DNA from: Caccocola faecigallinarum
GTDB lineage: Bacteria; Synergistota; Synergistia; Synergistales; Synergistaceae
Direction of reading: 5' to 3'
Length of the DNA: 64,000 nt
Assembly (NCBI GenBank): GCA_018712745.1
Contig: DVGL01000029.1
Span: 1 to 64,000, forward strand
The position numbers were made by a program, and so were the translations under genes. The notes under the pieces were generated by a model. It saw nothing but the letters and a program-made list of their open reading frames with translations. It made no database searches and was not told where the DNA came from. Shown one piece after another: positions 26,186-35,506 of this stretch (the first letter of the stretch is position 1; every line of letters begins with the position of its first letter).

Positions 26186-26995
26186 TTACCATCCTCCCAT
26201 GCAGGTCAAAATTACGGACAGGCCGCCGACCGCGAGGCAGTAGACGCCGAAGTACCACCACTTTGAGGCGATGACGAGCCGTTTCAAAAGGAAGAGCGAC
26301 AGAAGGCCGCTCGCGAACGAGCAGACCGCGCCGACAAGCCATCCATCAGGCAGAGTGGAGACGAAGCTGTCCCAGCCGCCGAACTCAAGGGCCTGGACGC
26401 AGGTCGCGCCGATTATCGCAGGTATGGAAAGAAGGAACGAAAAGCGGAACGCTTCTTCTTTGGAAAGCCCCGAGGCGAGCCCCGCGATGATGGTCGAGCC
26501 GGAACGCGAGATGCCGGGCATCACCGCGATGCCCTGAATTACGCCGACGATGAGGCCGTTCTTCAGCGTTACCCTGTCGCCGCCGCCGCGTATATAACGC
26601 GAGAGCAACAGCATGACGCCCGTTATCAGCAGGCATATCCCGACGATCAGCGAATTGAGCGACGCGGCCTCGGAAAAATCCTTGATCGACATGCCGATGG
26701 CCCCCGTGACGCAGGTGCCGAGAGCGACGGCCCAGCCGATGCTCCAGCCCGGCTTGCTGCGCGCCGCGCCGCCGCCGAAGCCTTTGCACCACTCGACGAA
26801 GAGCGAGCATATATCGGGGAAGAAGAAAATTATCGTCGCGAGCGTCGTCGAGACGTGCAGCACAAGGTCGTAGTTAAGCGGCGGCATCTCCATGCCGAGG
26901 AATATCTTTGCGAGCGCGAGATGGCCCGAGCTGCTGACCGGGAGAAATTCCGTAAAGCCCTGTACGAGGCCGAGAATGATCGTATCCGTATTCAT
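26186..26995 (-). CDS. uppP: Undecaprenyl-diphosphatase UppP/BacA
   Basis: A 269-aa multi-pass membrane enzyme with the BacA motifs LGLVQGFTEFLPVSSSGHLAL near the N-terminus and MPGISRSGSTIIAGLASGLS near residue 160. It dephosphorylates undecaprenyl diphosphate to recycle the lipid carrier for wall and glycan synthesis. First gene of the envelope operon that runs to 15649. GAGG lies about 12 bases before the ATG. Confidence 0.96.
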   Translation of the reverse strand: MNTDTIILGLVQGFTEFLPVSSSGHLALAKIFLGMEMPPLNYDLVLHVSTTLATIIFFFPDICSLFVEWCKGFGGGAARSKPGWSIGWAVALGTCVTGAIGMSIKDFSEAASLNSLIVGICLLITGVMLLLSRYIRGGGDRVTLKNGLIVGVIQGIAVMPGISRSGSTIIAGLASGLSKEEAFRFSFLLSIPAIIGATCVQALEFGGWDSFVSTLPDGWLVGAVCSFASGLLSLFLLKRLVIASKWWYFGVYCLAVGGLSVILTCMGGW

Positions 26996-27119
26996 TTGCA
27001 GTTTTTACCTCATGTTCCTAAATTTTGCGCCACGCCGCAAAAGAGCGGCGCGCGCCGCCGCCTGCGCGCGGAAGATACGGCGCGGCGAAGCCGGTAGAAA
27101 TTATATATCCTTCCGCGCC

Positions 27120-28826
27120 TTAAATATACGTTATAAGCGGTATGATGGTCGGATAATTGCGCGAGCTCTTCGAGAAAACCTCGCGTATCCGCTTGCGTAT
27201 CTCCGTCGGCAGAGTCTCGCGCTTCGCGCCGGGCGTGCGCGCGAACTGCGCGACAGCGGTCAGCACGGCGTTCTCAAGCTCGCCGAAGGTGCTGCCGTCG
27301 TCCGCCGAATATACGCTTCCGCGCGTCTGTATCTGCACGGGCGCCGCGGGCTTCATCGAAGCGTCGAGCACGACGGAGACGACGACGAGGCCGTTCTCCG
27401 CCATTTCGCGCCGCTCGCGCAAAATGCTGCCCTCGAACTCGCCGAGCACGACGCCGTCTATGAGCACCGGCCCGGCCTGCACGCGCCCTATCATCTCAGC
27501 GCGCTGCCCGCTGAAGCGAAGCTGGTCGCCGTTCTGCAAAATAAAGACGTTCTTCGCCGCTACGCCCATCTCGCGCGCAAGCTGCGCGTGGCGCACAAGA
27601 TGGCGGTACTCGCCGTGGCACGGCACGAAGAACTTCGGCCGCGTCAGGCTGAACATCAGCATAAGCTCGTTGCGCGAGGCGTGGCCCGAGACGTGAATCT
27701 TCTCCTCGCGCTCGTAGATGACCTCCGCGCCGCAGGCGAAGAGCCTGTTCACCGTCTGGCTCACGAGCTTCTCGTTGCCCGGAATCGGCGTCGCGGAGAT
27801 GATTACCAGATCCTTCGGCCCGAGCTTCACCTGGCGGTGCGCGCCGCGGCTCATAAGCACGAGCCCGGAGAACGGCTCGCCCTGGCTTCCCGTCGTCAGC
27901 ACGACGACGTGGTTGTCGGGCATGTGCTCCGCCTCCTGCGCCGAAACGATAAGGCCGTCCGGCACGTCGAGATAACCGAGCTGCGCCGCGAGCTCGACGT
28001 TCGCCGTCATGCTGCGGCCGACGAGCACGGCCTTGCGGTTGAAGCGCGCCGCCGTCGCAAGAATCATCTGCGTCCTGTTGAGATTGCTCGCGAAGGTCGC
28101 GATTACGATGCGCCTGTCCTTGTAGAGGCGGAAGAAGCGCTCGAAGGTCTGCCCGATGACCTTCTCCGACGGAGTCGAGCCGGGACGCTCGACGTTCGTC
28201 GAGTCGGACATCAGCAGAAGCACGCCCTCGTCCCCGAGGCGCGCGAGTGTGCTGTAGTCGGGCCTGTTGCCGTCCGCTGGCGTCGGGTCGAATTTGAAAT
28301 CTCCGGTGTGGACGATGACGCCGAGCGGCGTATGGATGGCGAGCGCGAAGGCGTCTGGAATCGAATGGCAGAGCTGAATGAATTCCACCTCGAAGCATCC
28401 CGCCGTCACCCTGTCGCCAGGGCAGACGTAACGGTAATCGGGCGCGTAGCCCGTCCGCGCGTCCACCATCTTGTTCTCGATAAGCCCGCCCGCGAGCCGC
28501 GAGCAGTAGACCGGCACGTCAAGCCGAGGCAGCACGAAAGGCAGCGCGCCGATATGGTCCTCGTGACCGTGCGTTATAAAAATCGCCTTTATCTTCGATT
28601 TATTCTCTATCAGATATTCAATGTCCGGGATGACGAAATCAATCCCGAGCATGTCTTCCTCGGGAAACTTCAGCCCGCAGTCCACGATTATAAAATCGTC
28701 GCCGCAGCGGAAAACGGTGAGATTCTTCCCGATCTCCCCCATCCCGCCGAGCGGGCAGACCGTCAGCTCCGGCTTTCTCTTCAGCCGCCTCCGCACGGAG
28801 GCCTTCTTATTCTCGGATTCGGCCAT
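27120..28826 (-). CDS. rnj: Ribonuclease J
   Basis: A 568-aa metallo-beta-lactamase/beta-CASP ribonuclease: PLGGMGEIGKNLTVF, the zinc motif THGHEDHIGALPF, HTGDFKFD, the beta-CASP Walker-B-like SDSTN, HVSGHASRNELMLM and FVPCHGEYRHL. It processes and degrades mRNA and rRNA precursors from the 5' end. The ATG at 28826 is preferred; TTG codons just upstream are possible because the AAGGGG site is 12 bases from the ATG. A 125-base gap separates it from uppP. Confidence 0.95.
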   Translation of the reverse strand: MAESENKKASVRRRLKRKPELTVCPLGGMGEIGKNLTVFRCGDDFIIVDCGLKFPEEDMLGIDFVIPDIEYLIENKSKIKAIFITHGHEDHIGALPFVLPRLDVPVYCSRLAGGLIENKMVDARTGYAPDYRYVCPGDRVTAGCFEVEFIQLCHSIPDAFALAIHTPLGVIVHTGDFKFDPTPADGNRPDYSTLARLGDEGVLLLMSDSTNVERPGSTPSEKVIGQTFERFFRLYKDRRIVIATFASNLNRTQMILATAARFNRKAVLVGRSMTANVELAAQLGYLDVPDGLIVSAQEAEHMPDNHVVVLTTGSQGEPFSGLVLMSRGAHRQVKLGPKDLVIISATPIPGNEKLVSQTVNRLFACGAEVIYEREEKIHVSGHASRNELMLMFSLTRPKFFVPCHGEYRHLVRHAQLAREMGVAAKNVFILQNGDQLRFSGQRAEMIGRVQAGPVLIDGVVLGEFEGSILRERREMAENGLVVVSVVLDASMKPAAPVQIQTRGSVYSADDGSTFGELENAVLTAVAQFARTPGAKRETLPTEIRKRIREVFSKSSRNYPTIIPLITYI

Positions 28827-28917
28827 AAACAAACACAACCCCTTCCATAATATATCCTATCACGTCGCGCGATATTGGGCTATCCGTACAGCCGATATTC
28901 TTGACCGCTCCGCCGCG

Positions 28918-29541
28918 TCAATGCGCTCCTGCCCCGAGCCGCAGCGAAGCGTCCGCCCTTTCGTAAATTTTTATGATGCGCCCTATCGCAAACGCGGAGA
29001 GCACGGTGCCGGCGCCGATGCCGTAAAACGGCGCGTTGTAGGCGATGCACAGAAGGGCGCTTATCGCGACCAGCGAAACGTCGTAGACGTTCTTCACCAT
29101 CGAAAACGGAAATTTGAAGACATCGGAAATGGTCTGCACGATTCCCTCGACAGGCGTAAGAATCAGCCTGCTCTTGACGCACAGAAAAACGCCGAGCGCG
29201 GTTACGAACATCGTCAAGAAAAAGCAGAGCGCGCCGGGGACGAGCGCGAGGCTGAAATCCGGTATGAGGAAGTCGTAAAAGTCCGTCAGCAGCCCAAAAG
29301 CGAACGACAGCGGAATCTCAAGCGCGTATGTCAGCGTTATCCGCTTCGACAATACGCACTGCATGGAGACGAAAATCAGATAACATATAATCGTCGCTGT
29401 CCCGAGCGAAATGTGATAAATTTCCGCGACGGCGTACATCACGGAGCTGAACGCCGCTACGCCCAAATCGTAGCGTATGTTCAGAACGACTGCGGCGGCG
29501 ATAAGATTCAGCCCCGCTATATAAATTATGAAACGTTTCAT
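28918..29541 (-). CDS. YczE/YitT-like membrane protein
   Basis: A 207-aa protein with five to six membrane helices. The N-terminus FIIYIAGLNLIAAAVVLNIRYDLGVAAFSSVMYAV is typical of the YczE family of uncharacterised integral membrane proteins, some linked to lipopeptide or polyketide loci. The ATG at 29541 has GAAGG seven bases upstream. It starts just after the guaA terminator, so it has its own promoter or depends on readthrough. Confidence 0.75.
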   Translation of the reverse strand: MKRFIIYIAGLNLIAAAVVLNIRYDLGVAAFSSVMYAVAEIYHISLGTATIICYLIFVSMQCVLSKRITLTYALEIPLSFAFGLLTDFYDFLIPDFSLALVPGALCFFLTMFVTALGVFLCVKSRLILTPVEGIVQTISDVFKFPFSMVKNVYDVSLVAISALLCIAYNAPFYGIGAGTVLSAFAIGRIIKIYERADASLRLGAGAH

Positions 29542-29560
29542 CGACTTACCTTCGTTTCGC

Positions 29561-29595
29561 AAAAAGCGCGGCCTTCCGAAAAAAGGAGGCCGCGC
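29561..29595 (-). terminator. Terminator of guaA
   Basis: Minus-strand stem GCGCGGCCTCC / GGAAGGCCGCGC (one bulge) with a T-rich loop, followed by five T residues, about 65 bases after guaA ends. Confidence 0.8.
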
Positions 29596-29660
29596 CGCAA
29601 AAATTTAATTTTTATCTTCGTGTAAGACTTTTATAGATATCCTTAATCGCTCGCGCGGCG

Positions 29661-31199
29661 TTACTCCCACTCAATCGTTGCCGGGGGCTTGGAGGTTACG
29701 TCCAGGACTACGCGGTTCACCTGCGGGACTTCGTTGCAGATGCGGCGGGCTACCGTGTCGAGGAGGTCGTACGGGAGGCGGACCCATTCGGCGGTCATGG
29801 CGTCGAGCGAGGATACGGCGCGAAGCGCTATCGTTTCGCCGTAGGTGCGCACGTCGCCGACGACTCCGACGCTGCGGACAGGCAGTAGCGCGCAGAAGGC
29901 CTGCCAGATGTCGTTGTAGAGGCCCGCTTTGCGGATTTCTTCGATGAATATCGCGTCGGCTTCGCGCAGGATGTCGAGGCGTTCTTTTTTGAGTTCTCCG
30001 AGGCAGCGTACGGCGAGGCCCGGGCCGGGGAACGGGTGGCGCTCAAGGAAGTGCGGCGCGATGCCGAGGACTTTTCCGACGCGGCGCACTTCGTCTTTGA
30101 AGAGGTCGCGCAGCGGTTCGAGCAGCCCCATCTTCATGTCGTCGGGAAGGCCGCCGACGTTGTGGTGGCTCTTGATTACCCCGCCGCCGCCGTGTCCGCT
30201 TTCGACTACGTCGGGATATATCGTACCCTGGAGCAGCCAGTCGGAGCCTCCGAGACGGCGCGCCTCTTCCTCGAATACGCGGATGAAGAGCTCTCCTATT
30301 ATCTTGCGCTTGCGCTCCGGCTCGGTCACTCCGGCGAGGGCGGTGAGGAAGCGTTCGCCCGCGTCTACGTAATGCACGTTGAGGTTGAGCGAGCGGTAGG
30401 TCTCCATTACCTGTTTGCCCTCGTCCTTGCGGAGCATTCCGTGGTCTACGAATATGCAGTGCAGTTTGTCGCCGACGGCGCGCTGCGTGATTACCGCCGA
30501 AACCGTCGAGTCGACTCCGCCGGAGAGGCCGCAGATGACCGTGCCGTCGCCGACCTTCTCGCGTATCTTTTCTATTTCATGATCTATCCATTCGGTGCCG
30601 AGCGTCCATTCGGCCTTGCAGCCGCAGATGTCGAAGAGGAAGGCGGAGAGTATCTCCTGCCCCTTGGGGGTGTGGGCGACTTCGGGGTGGAACTGGAGCG
30701 CCGTCACCATGCCGTCTTCGGACTCGAAGCCCGCCATCGCGCCGCTTTCGCTGCGCGCCGTGACGCGGAAGCCCGCGGGCAGCCCTTTGACCTCGTCCCA
30801 GTGGCTCATCCATACGTCGAGCTTTTTATCTCCGCCGCAGCGCGAGAAGAGCCGTCCGCCCTCGACGTCTACGACCGCGCGTCCGTACTCCGCCGATTCG
30901 CCGCGCTCTACGACGCCGCCGAAGGTGTGGGCCAGCAGCTGCATACCGTAGCATATCCCGAGCACGGGGACGCCGGACTTTATGAGCTCGACCGGCACTG
31001 CGGGCGCGTCGTCGTCAAGGACGCTGCGCGGGCCGCCGGAGAGGATGATTCCTGACGGGTTAGCCGCTTCGAGTTTTTCTGCGGGCGAGTCCCAGAAGAG
31101 TATTTCGCTGTAAACTCCGAGTTCGCGCACGCGGCGCGCGATGAGCTGTGTGTACTGCGAGCCGCAGTCGATGATGAGGATTTTATTTTCTTTTTTCAT
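29661..31199 (-). CDS. guaA: GMP synthase (glutamine-hydrolysing)
   Basis: A 512-aa two-domain enzyme. The class I amidotransferase has Cys in VLGICYGMQLL and the catalytic His-x-Glu in FHPEVAHTP. The ATP pyrophosphatase has the P-loop GLSGGVDSTVSA, and the dimerisation domain ends KPPATIEWE. It converts XMP to GMP. In its leader GGAGG lies 26 bases before the ATG, separated by a self-complementary GGGGAATCCCC; looping out that hairpin would bring the ribosome site close. Confidence 0.97.
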   Translation of the reverse strand: MKKENKILIIDCGSQYTQLIARRVRELGVYSEILFWDSPAEKLEAANPSGIILSGGPRSVLDDDAPAVPVELIKSGVPVLGICYGMQLLAHTFGGVVERGESAEYGRAVVDVEGGRLFSRCGGDKKLDVWMSHWDEVKGLPAGFRVTARSESGAMAGFESEDGMVTALQFHPEVAHTPKGQEILSAFLFDICGCKAEWTLGTEWIDHEIEKIREKVGDGTVICGLSGGVDSTVSAVITQRAVGDKLHCIFVDHGMLRKDEGKQVMETYRSLNLNVHYVDAGERFLTALAGVTEPERKRKIIGELFIRVFEEEARRLGGSDWLLQGTIYPDVVESGHGGGGVIKSHHNVGGLPDDMKMGLLEPLRDLFKDEVRRVGKVLGIAPHFLERHPFPGPGLAVRCLGELKKERLDILREADAIFIEEIRKAGLYNDIWQAFCALLPVRSVGVVGDVRTYGETIALRAVSSLDAMTAEWVRLPYDLLDTVARRICNEVPQVNRVVLDVTSKPPATIEWE

Positions 31200-31318
31200 T
31201 ACGCGGGGGGATTCCCCTCACCTCCGGCAGTTGTTGAAAGTTCAGATTAGAGTATGCCATAAATTTATTTGAAAATCCAGCTTTATATTTTGCGATGCGC
31301 GGCGAAACGCGCGCGGCG

Positions 31319-31783
31319 CTATTTTTTGACTATCATGAATACCTCCGCGCCGCCGCTGTAGTCCGGGTCGTCGGGCTCGGCTGATGCCGAAGCGTAGAGC
31401 CCGGTCTCTTTCGCCATAGCGGCGAGCCGCTCCGATACGCCGTTGCCCTCGGCGAGCTTTCCGCCCTTGTAGCTGAGCCACAGGACGTTTTCCGACGTTG
31501 TGAGCGAGTAGTCGTCGTTGTCGCTGACCGGCACGTCGAGGTATTTGTCGAAGCTCGCGTTTATCGCCTCGGGCCATTCGCCGCTGTCGGCGTAGTACAT
31601 GACGCAGGCGGTCTTCATGCTGCGCATGTCGGAGACTATCCGCGTCGCCTCGGCCTTGTCCGTCGCGGCTCCCGTCGAGAGCATCATCATTCCGGCGAGT
31701 ATTCCTATGATTATTATGACGATGAGCATTTCCACGAGGGTGAAGCCCCGCGACCGGCCGCGGGCGGCGTCAGTATGTTTCAT
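31319..31783 (-). CDS. Type IV pilin / type II pseudopilin-like protein
   Basis: A 154-aa prepilin: a leader ending in Gly followed by FTLVEMLIVIIIIGILAGM, with the conserved Glu at +5 of the mature protein and the hydrophobic helix. The C-terminal domain is small and acidic and ends GGAEVFMIVKK. It would be processed by a prepilin peptidase (not in this window). ATG at 31783 with GGAGG upstream. It lies about 100 bases downstream of the PilC-like gene; no assembly ATPase is nearby. Confidence 0.85.
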   Translation of the reverse strand: MKHTDAARGRSRGFTLVEMLIVIIIIGILAGMMMLSTGAATDKAEATRIVSDMRSMKTACVMYYADSGEWPEAINASFDKYLDVPVSDNDDYSLTTSENVLWLSYKGGKLAEGNGVSERLAAMAKETGLYASASAEPDDPDYSGGAEVFMIVKK

Positions 31784-31882
31784 GGACGATTCCTCCGTAT
31801 CCTTATGATTTGATGAAAGCATGGTTTTGCAGCTTCTATGATGATAGCAGTTTTTGAGGAAGAATTCACGCGCGCGCGGAAT

Positions 31883-33100
31883 TTATATGAACGAGTTTAT
31901 CGCGGAGACGACGGGCATGAATACCGCGACGGCCATGACGCCGACCGCAGCGCCGACTATCACGACCATTACGGGCTCGAGTATCGAGCTGAGCCGCCTG
32001 ACCTTCTCCGAGAGCTCCGATTCGTACCAGCCGGCTATTTTTTCGAACATCTCCGCGGAGCGCCCAGTCTCCTCGCCGACGGCCGCCATCTGCACAATCA
32101 TGCGCGGGAATACGGGGCAGCCGCCGAGCGCGGCGCTGAGCCCCTTCCCCGCCGCCGCGCCGTCGCGCGCAAATTCGAAGGCGGCGCGTATTTTTTCGTT
32201 GCCTGCCGCGGAGGCGGCGAGGCGCAGCGAGGCGAGCACCGGCAGCCCTGCGCGCAGCAACGCAGCCATCGTGCCGAAAGAGCGCGAGAGCGAGGCTTTG
32301 AGCAGCATGTCGCCGAATACAGGAATTTTCAGCATGGCGCCGTCGATGTGCGGGCGCAGCCGCGCGCTGCGCAGCGCGAGCTTCACGGCGAGCGCGAGCG
32401 TAAAGATAAGGAAGAGAAGCGCAGGCCAGCGCGATCCCATCCACGCGCCGGCGCGGAATACGGCGCGCGTCAGCGGCGGCAGCTCGACGCCGAGGCCGCG
32501 GAAGGCGCGCTCGAACTGCGGGATTACGACGGCGGTCATGACGCAGAGCGAGAAGAGCGCGACGGAGGCGACGAGCGCGGGATAGGTCAGCGCGGAGATT
32601 ATCTTCCTGCGCAGCTCTTCGCGAGCTTCGAGGAACGAGGCTATCTTCGCGAGGCTCGCGTCGAGCGTGCCTGATTCTTCTCCGGCGCGGACGAGCGCGG
32701 CGACGACTGCGCCGAAGCACTCGGGGTGCTCCGCGAAGGCAGCTGCGAGCGGAGAGCCCGCGACTATGCGCGCGTATATGTCAGATATGACGGCTTCGAA
32801 ACGGCGGCTTCTTTTCTGTTCAGATAGGATTTTCAGCGACGCGGCGGCGGGAACGCCCGCTTCGGTCATCGTCGCGAGCTCGCGGAAGAATAGCGCCTTT
32901 TCCGCAAGCTTCACGCGGCGCGCGAAGAGCGCGGAAAATGAAATTTTCGCCGCGCCGCGTTTTTCGCCCGCGGGAGTAATTTCAATTGGCGTCAGCCCCT
33001 TTTCGCGCAGCAGCGACGCGGCGGCGCGTTCGTCCGCGGCATCTATTTCCCCGCGTGCGCCCTCGCCGCCGCGCGTCTTCGCCTCGTAGCGGAATTTCAT
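31883..33100 (-). CDS. pilC: Type II secretion/type IV pilus inner-membrane protein GspF/PilC
   Basis: A 405-aa GspF/PilC protein with two T2SSF domains. The first has FRELATMTEAGVPAAASLKIL and VRAGEESGTLDASL; the second has FGTMAALLRAGLPVLASLRLA and MAAVGEETGRSAEMFEKIA. Three membrane helices close it (ending AVGVMAVAVFMPVVSAI). It is the platform of the pilus or pseudopilus assembly machine. Its usual neighbours PilB/GspE and PilT are absent here, so the other parts must be encoded elsewhere. Confidence 0.93.
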   Translation of the reverse strand: MKFRYEAKTRGGEGARGEIDAADERAAASLLREKGLTPIEITPAGEKRGAAKISFSALFARRVKLAEKALFFRELATMTEAGVPAAASLKILSEQKRSRRFEAVISDIYARIVAGSPLAAAFAEHPECFGAVVAALVRAGEESGTLDASLAKIASFLEAREELRRKIISALTYPALVASVALFSLCVMTAVVIPQFERAFRGLGVELPPLTRAVFRAGAWMGSRWPALLFLIFTLALAVKLALRSARLRPHIDGAMLKIPVFGDMLLKASLSRSFGTMAALLRAGLPVLASLRLAASAAGNEKIRAAFEFARDGAAAGKGLSAALGGCPVFPRMIVQMAAVGEETGRSAEMFEKIAGWYESELSEKVRRLSSILEPVMVVIVGAAVGVMAVAVFMPVVSAINSFI

Positions 33101-33169
33101 CGCCCAGCCCCCTCTCCGCCATGAGGATGACGCGGAATGGCGAAAAAGTCAACGGCGCGCGCGGGCACG

Positions 33170-33211
33170 AAAAAACGGCGCGGAAGCCGTTGAGCCTCCG
33201 CGCCGTTTTAT
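33170..33211. terminator. Bidirectional terminator after groL
   Basis: A 13-bp perfect stem (AAAACGGCGCGGA / TCCGCGCCGTTTT) with a 12-base loop and A/T runs on either side, between groL and the PilC gene. Confidence 0.9.
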
Positions 33212-33243
33212 TTTGGCGCTTGTTATAGATTTGCAGCCCGGAC

Positions 33244-34881
33244 TTAGTAGTCCATGCCGCCCATTCCGCCCATGCCGCCGGCCATGTCGCCCATGGTCTC
33301 CTTCTTCTCGGGCTTGTCCGCGACCACCGCGTCGGTGGTGAGGATCATGGCCGCGATTGAGGAAGCGTTCTGGAGCGCGGAGCGCGTTACCTTGACAGGG
33401 TCGATGATTCCGGCTTCGATCATGTCGACGTACTCGCCGGTCGTCGCGTCGAGGCCCTGGCCTTCTTTGAGGGTCTTGACCTTCTCGATGATGACGTCGC
33501 CCTGCATGCCGCTGTTCTGAGCGATGAGGTAGAGCGGCTCGGTCATCGACTTGCGGATGATCTGGGCTCCGGTCTTCACGTCGCCTTCGAGTTTCGCTAT
33601 CTCGGCGTCGAGGGCCTTCACGCAGCCGACGAGCGCTACGCCGCCGCCGGGGACGATGCCTTCTTCAACCGCCGCGCGGGTCGAGTTGAGGGCGTCTTCT
33701 ATGCGGAGCTTGAGTTCCTTCTGCTCGGTCTCGGTGGCCGCGCCGACCTGGATGACCGCTACGCCGCCGACGAGCTTCGCAAGGCGCTCCTGGAGCTTCT
33801 CCTTGTCGTACTCGGAGGTGGAGTCGGCGTGCTCTTTCTTGATCTGAGCCGCGCGGTCCTTGATGGCCTGCGGGTCGCCGCCGCCTTCGACTATCGTCGT
33901 GGCTTCCTTGCTGACCTTGATCTTCTTCGCGTGGCCGAGGTCCGCTACGTCGGCGCTGTCGAGCTTGCGGCCGACTTCTTCGCTGATGACGGTCGCGCCG
34001 GTGACGATGGCTATATCCTGGAGCATAGCCTTTCTGCGGTCGCCGAAGCCCGGAGCCTTGACGGCTACGACCTGGAGTATGCCGCGGAGCTTGTTGACGA
34101 CGAGCGTCGCGAGGGCTTCGCCTTCGACGTCTTCGGCGATGATGAGGAGCGGCTTCGCGAGCTGCACGCTCTTCTCGAGTATCGGGAGCATATCCTTAAC
34201 GTTGGAGATTTTGCCGTCTACGATAAGGATATTCGCGTCGTCGAGAACCGCTTCCATGCGGTCGGGGTTGGTGATCATGTAGGGGCTGAGGTAGCCTTTG
34301 TCGAACTGGAGGCCTTCGACGGTCTCGAGCGTCGTGCCGAGGCTCTTGCTGTCCTCAACGGTGATGACGCCTTCCTCGCCGACCTTCTCCATAGCCTCGG
34401 CGAGGAGCTCGCCGACCTTCTTGTCGTTGGCGGAGATGGAAGCTACCTGGGCGATCTTCTTGTGCTCTTTGACGGGCACGGCCTGCTTCTTGAGTTCGTC
34501 GACTACGATTTCGGTCGCGAGCTCCATACCCTTGCGGAGCTGCATGCCGTTCGCGCCGGCGGCTACGTTCTTCGTTCCCTCGCGGATCATCGCGCGGGCG
34601 AGGACGGTAGCGGTCGTGGTTCCGTCTCCGGCGACGTCGTTGGTCTTGGAAGCGACTTCCTTGATGAGCTGCGCGCCCATGTTCTCGAACGGATCTTCGA
34701 GCTCGATTTCCTTCGCGATGGTCACGCCGTCGTTGGTGATGGTCGGCGAACCGAATTTCTTCTCGAGTACGACGTTGCGGCCTTTCGGTCCGAGGGTGAT
34801 GCCGACGGTGTCCGCGACTTTATTGATTCCGCGCTCCATAGCGCGGCGAGCTTCTTCTTTGAAAAGCAGAACCTTTGCCAT
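33244..34881 (-). CDS. groL: Chaperonin GroEL (Hsp60)
   Basis: A 545-aa GroEL with the usual DGVTIAKEIELEDPFENMGA and AGDGTTTATVLARAM nucleotide-binding stretches, the GIVPGGGVAL hinge and a Gly-Gly-Met C-terminal tail (GGMGGMGGMDY). It folds proteins with GroES. Follows groS by 22 bases in one operon controlled by CIRCE. Confidence 0.98.
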   Translation of the reverse strand: MAKVLLFKEEARRAMERGINKVADTVGITLGPKGRNVVLEKKFGSPTITNDGVTIAKEIELEDPFENMGAQLIKEVASKTNDVAGDGTTTATVLARAMIREGTKNVAAGANGMQLRKGMELATEIVVDELKKQAVPVKEHKKIAQVASISANDKKVGELLAEAMEKVGEEGVITVEDSKSLGTTLETVEGLQFDKGYLSPYMITNPDRMEAVLDDANILIVDGKISNVKDMLPILEKSVQLAKPLLIIAEDVEGEALATLVVNKLRGILQVVAVKAPGFGDRRKAMLQDIAIVTGATVISEEVGRKLDSADVADLGHAKKIKVSKEATTIVEGGGDPQAIKDRAAQIKKEHADSTSEYDKEKLQERLAKLVGGVAVIQVGAATETEQKELKLRIEDALNSTRAAVEEGIVPGGGVALVGCVKALDAEIAKLEGDVKTGAQIIRKSMTEPLYLIAQNSGMQGDVIIEKVKTLKEGQGLDATTGEYVDMIEAGIIDPVKVTRSALQNASSIAAMILTTDAVVADKPEKKETMGDMAGGMGGMGGMDY

Positions 34882-34903
34882 AATAATCTATTCCTCCAAT
34901 TCC

Positions 34904-35194
34904 TTACTTCTCTATGATAGCGAGAACGTCTCTCTCTCCGATGACGAGGTAGGTCTCGTCGTCGACCTTGACTTCGGTGCCGGAGTACTTGCTGTAGATG
35001 ACCTTATCGCCGACCTTGACTTCCATCGGCTGGCGCGTGCCGTTCTCGAGCACCTTGCCCTGGCCTACCGCGACGACTTCGCCCTCGACGGGCTTCTCTT
35101 TCACTGTATCGGGAAGGACGAGTCCGCCCTTCGTCTTTTCCTCATTCGGAGCCGCCTTAACTACGAGTCTGTCTCCAAGCGGTTTAAGTTTCAT
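34904..35194 (-). CDS. groS: Co-chaperonin GroES (Hsp10)
   Basis: A 96-aa GroES: LKPLGDRLVVKAAPNEEKTKGGLVLPD with the mobile loop, and a DKVIYSKYSGTEVKVDDE roof region. ATG at 35194 with GGAGGGG eight bases upstream. A longer in-frame start at 35248 would begin inside the CIRCE operator and is rejected. Confidence 0.98.
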   Translation of the reverse strand: MKLKPLGDRLVVKAAPNEEKTKGGLVLPDTVKEKPVEGEVVAVGQGKVLENGTRQPMEVKVGDKVIYSKYSGTEVKVDDETYLVIGERDVLAIIEK

Positions 35195-35231
35195 AGGAAA
35201 ATCCCCTCCTGTAAAATTTTCTTTCTTAGTA

Positions 35232-35258
35232 TTAGCACTCGCACTCATCGAGTGCTAA
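35232..35258. promoter_or_regulatory. CIRCE operator (HrcA binding site)
   Basis: Perfect TTAGCACTC, nine bases, GAGTGCTAA, the canonical CIRCE inverted repeat, placed between the groES transcription start and its ribosome site. Established HrcA target, giving heat-shock control. Confidence 0.97.
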
Positions 35259-35275
35259 TTTTCTTTACAGCTGAA

Positions 35276-35304
35276 ATTGTAATGAGCGCGGCTGCTTTTC
35301 TCAA
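35276..35304 (-). promoter_or_regulatory. groESL promoter
   Basis: On minus, TTGAGA (35304-35299) and TACAAT (35281-35276) with 17-base spacing; transcription would begin near 35269, just upstream of CIRCE. The rest of the 35195-35506 gap holds only this control region and the terminator at 35447. Confidence 0.8.
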
Positions 35305-35446
35305 ATCTGTTTATAAGATATTATTTTCTATTTTTTGCTGTTATCTTTGATTTTCTCAAAAATCTTAGATTTTAGACAAACGATTTGACTTTATTAAATC
35401 TTTCAGTCGTAACGCGGACTCTCCAAGTTTTGTGCCGGACGGCGTC

Positions 35447-35487
35447 AAAAAAGGCCGCGCCGGGGATTTTCCGGCGCGGCCTTTTTT
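35447..35487. terminator. Terminator of codBA
   Basis: AAGGCCGCGCCGG pairs with CCGGCGCGGCCTT over 13 bp with A and T runs on the two sides, 20 bases after the codA stop. Confidence 0.92.
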
Positions 35488-35506
35488 ATAGATTTTTCTT
35501 TGAATT

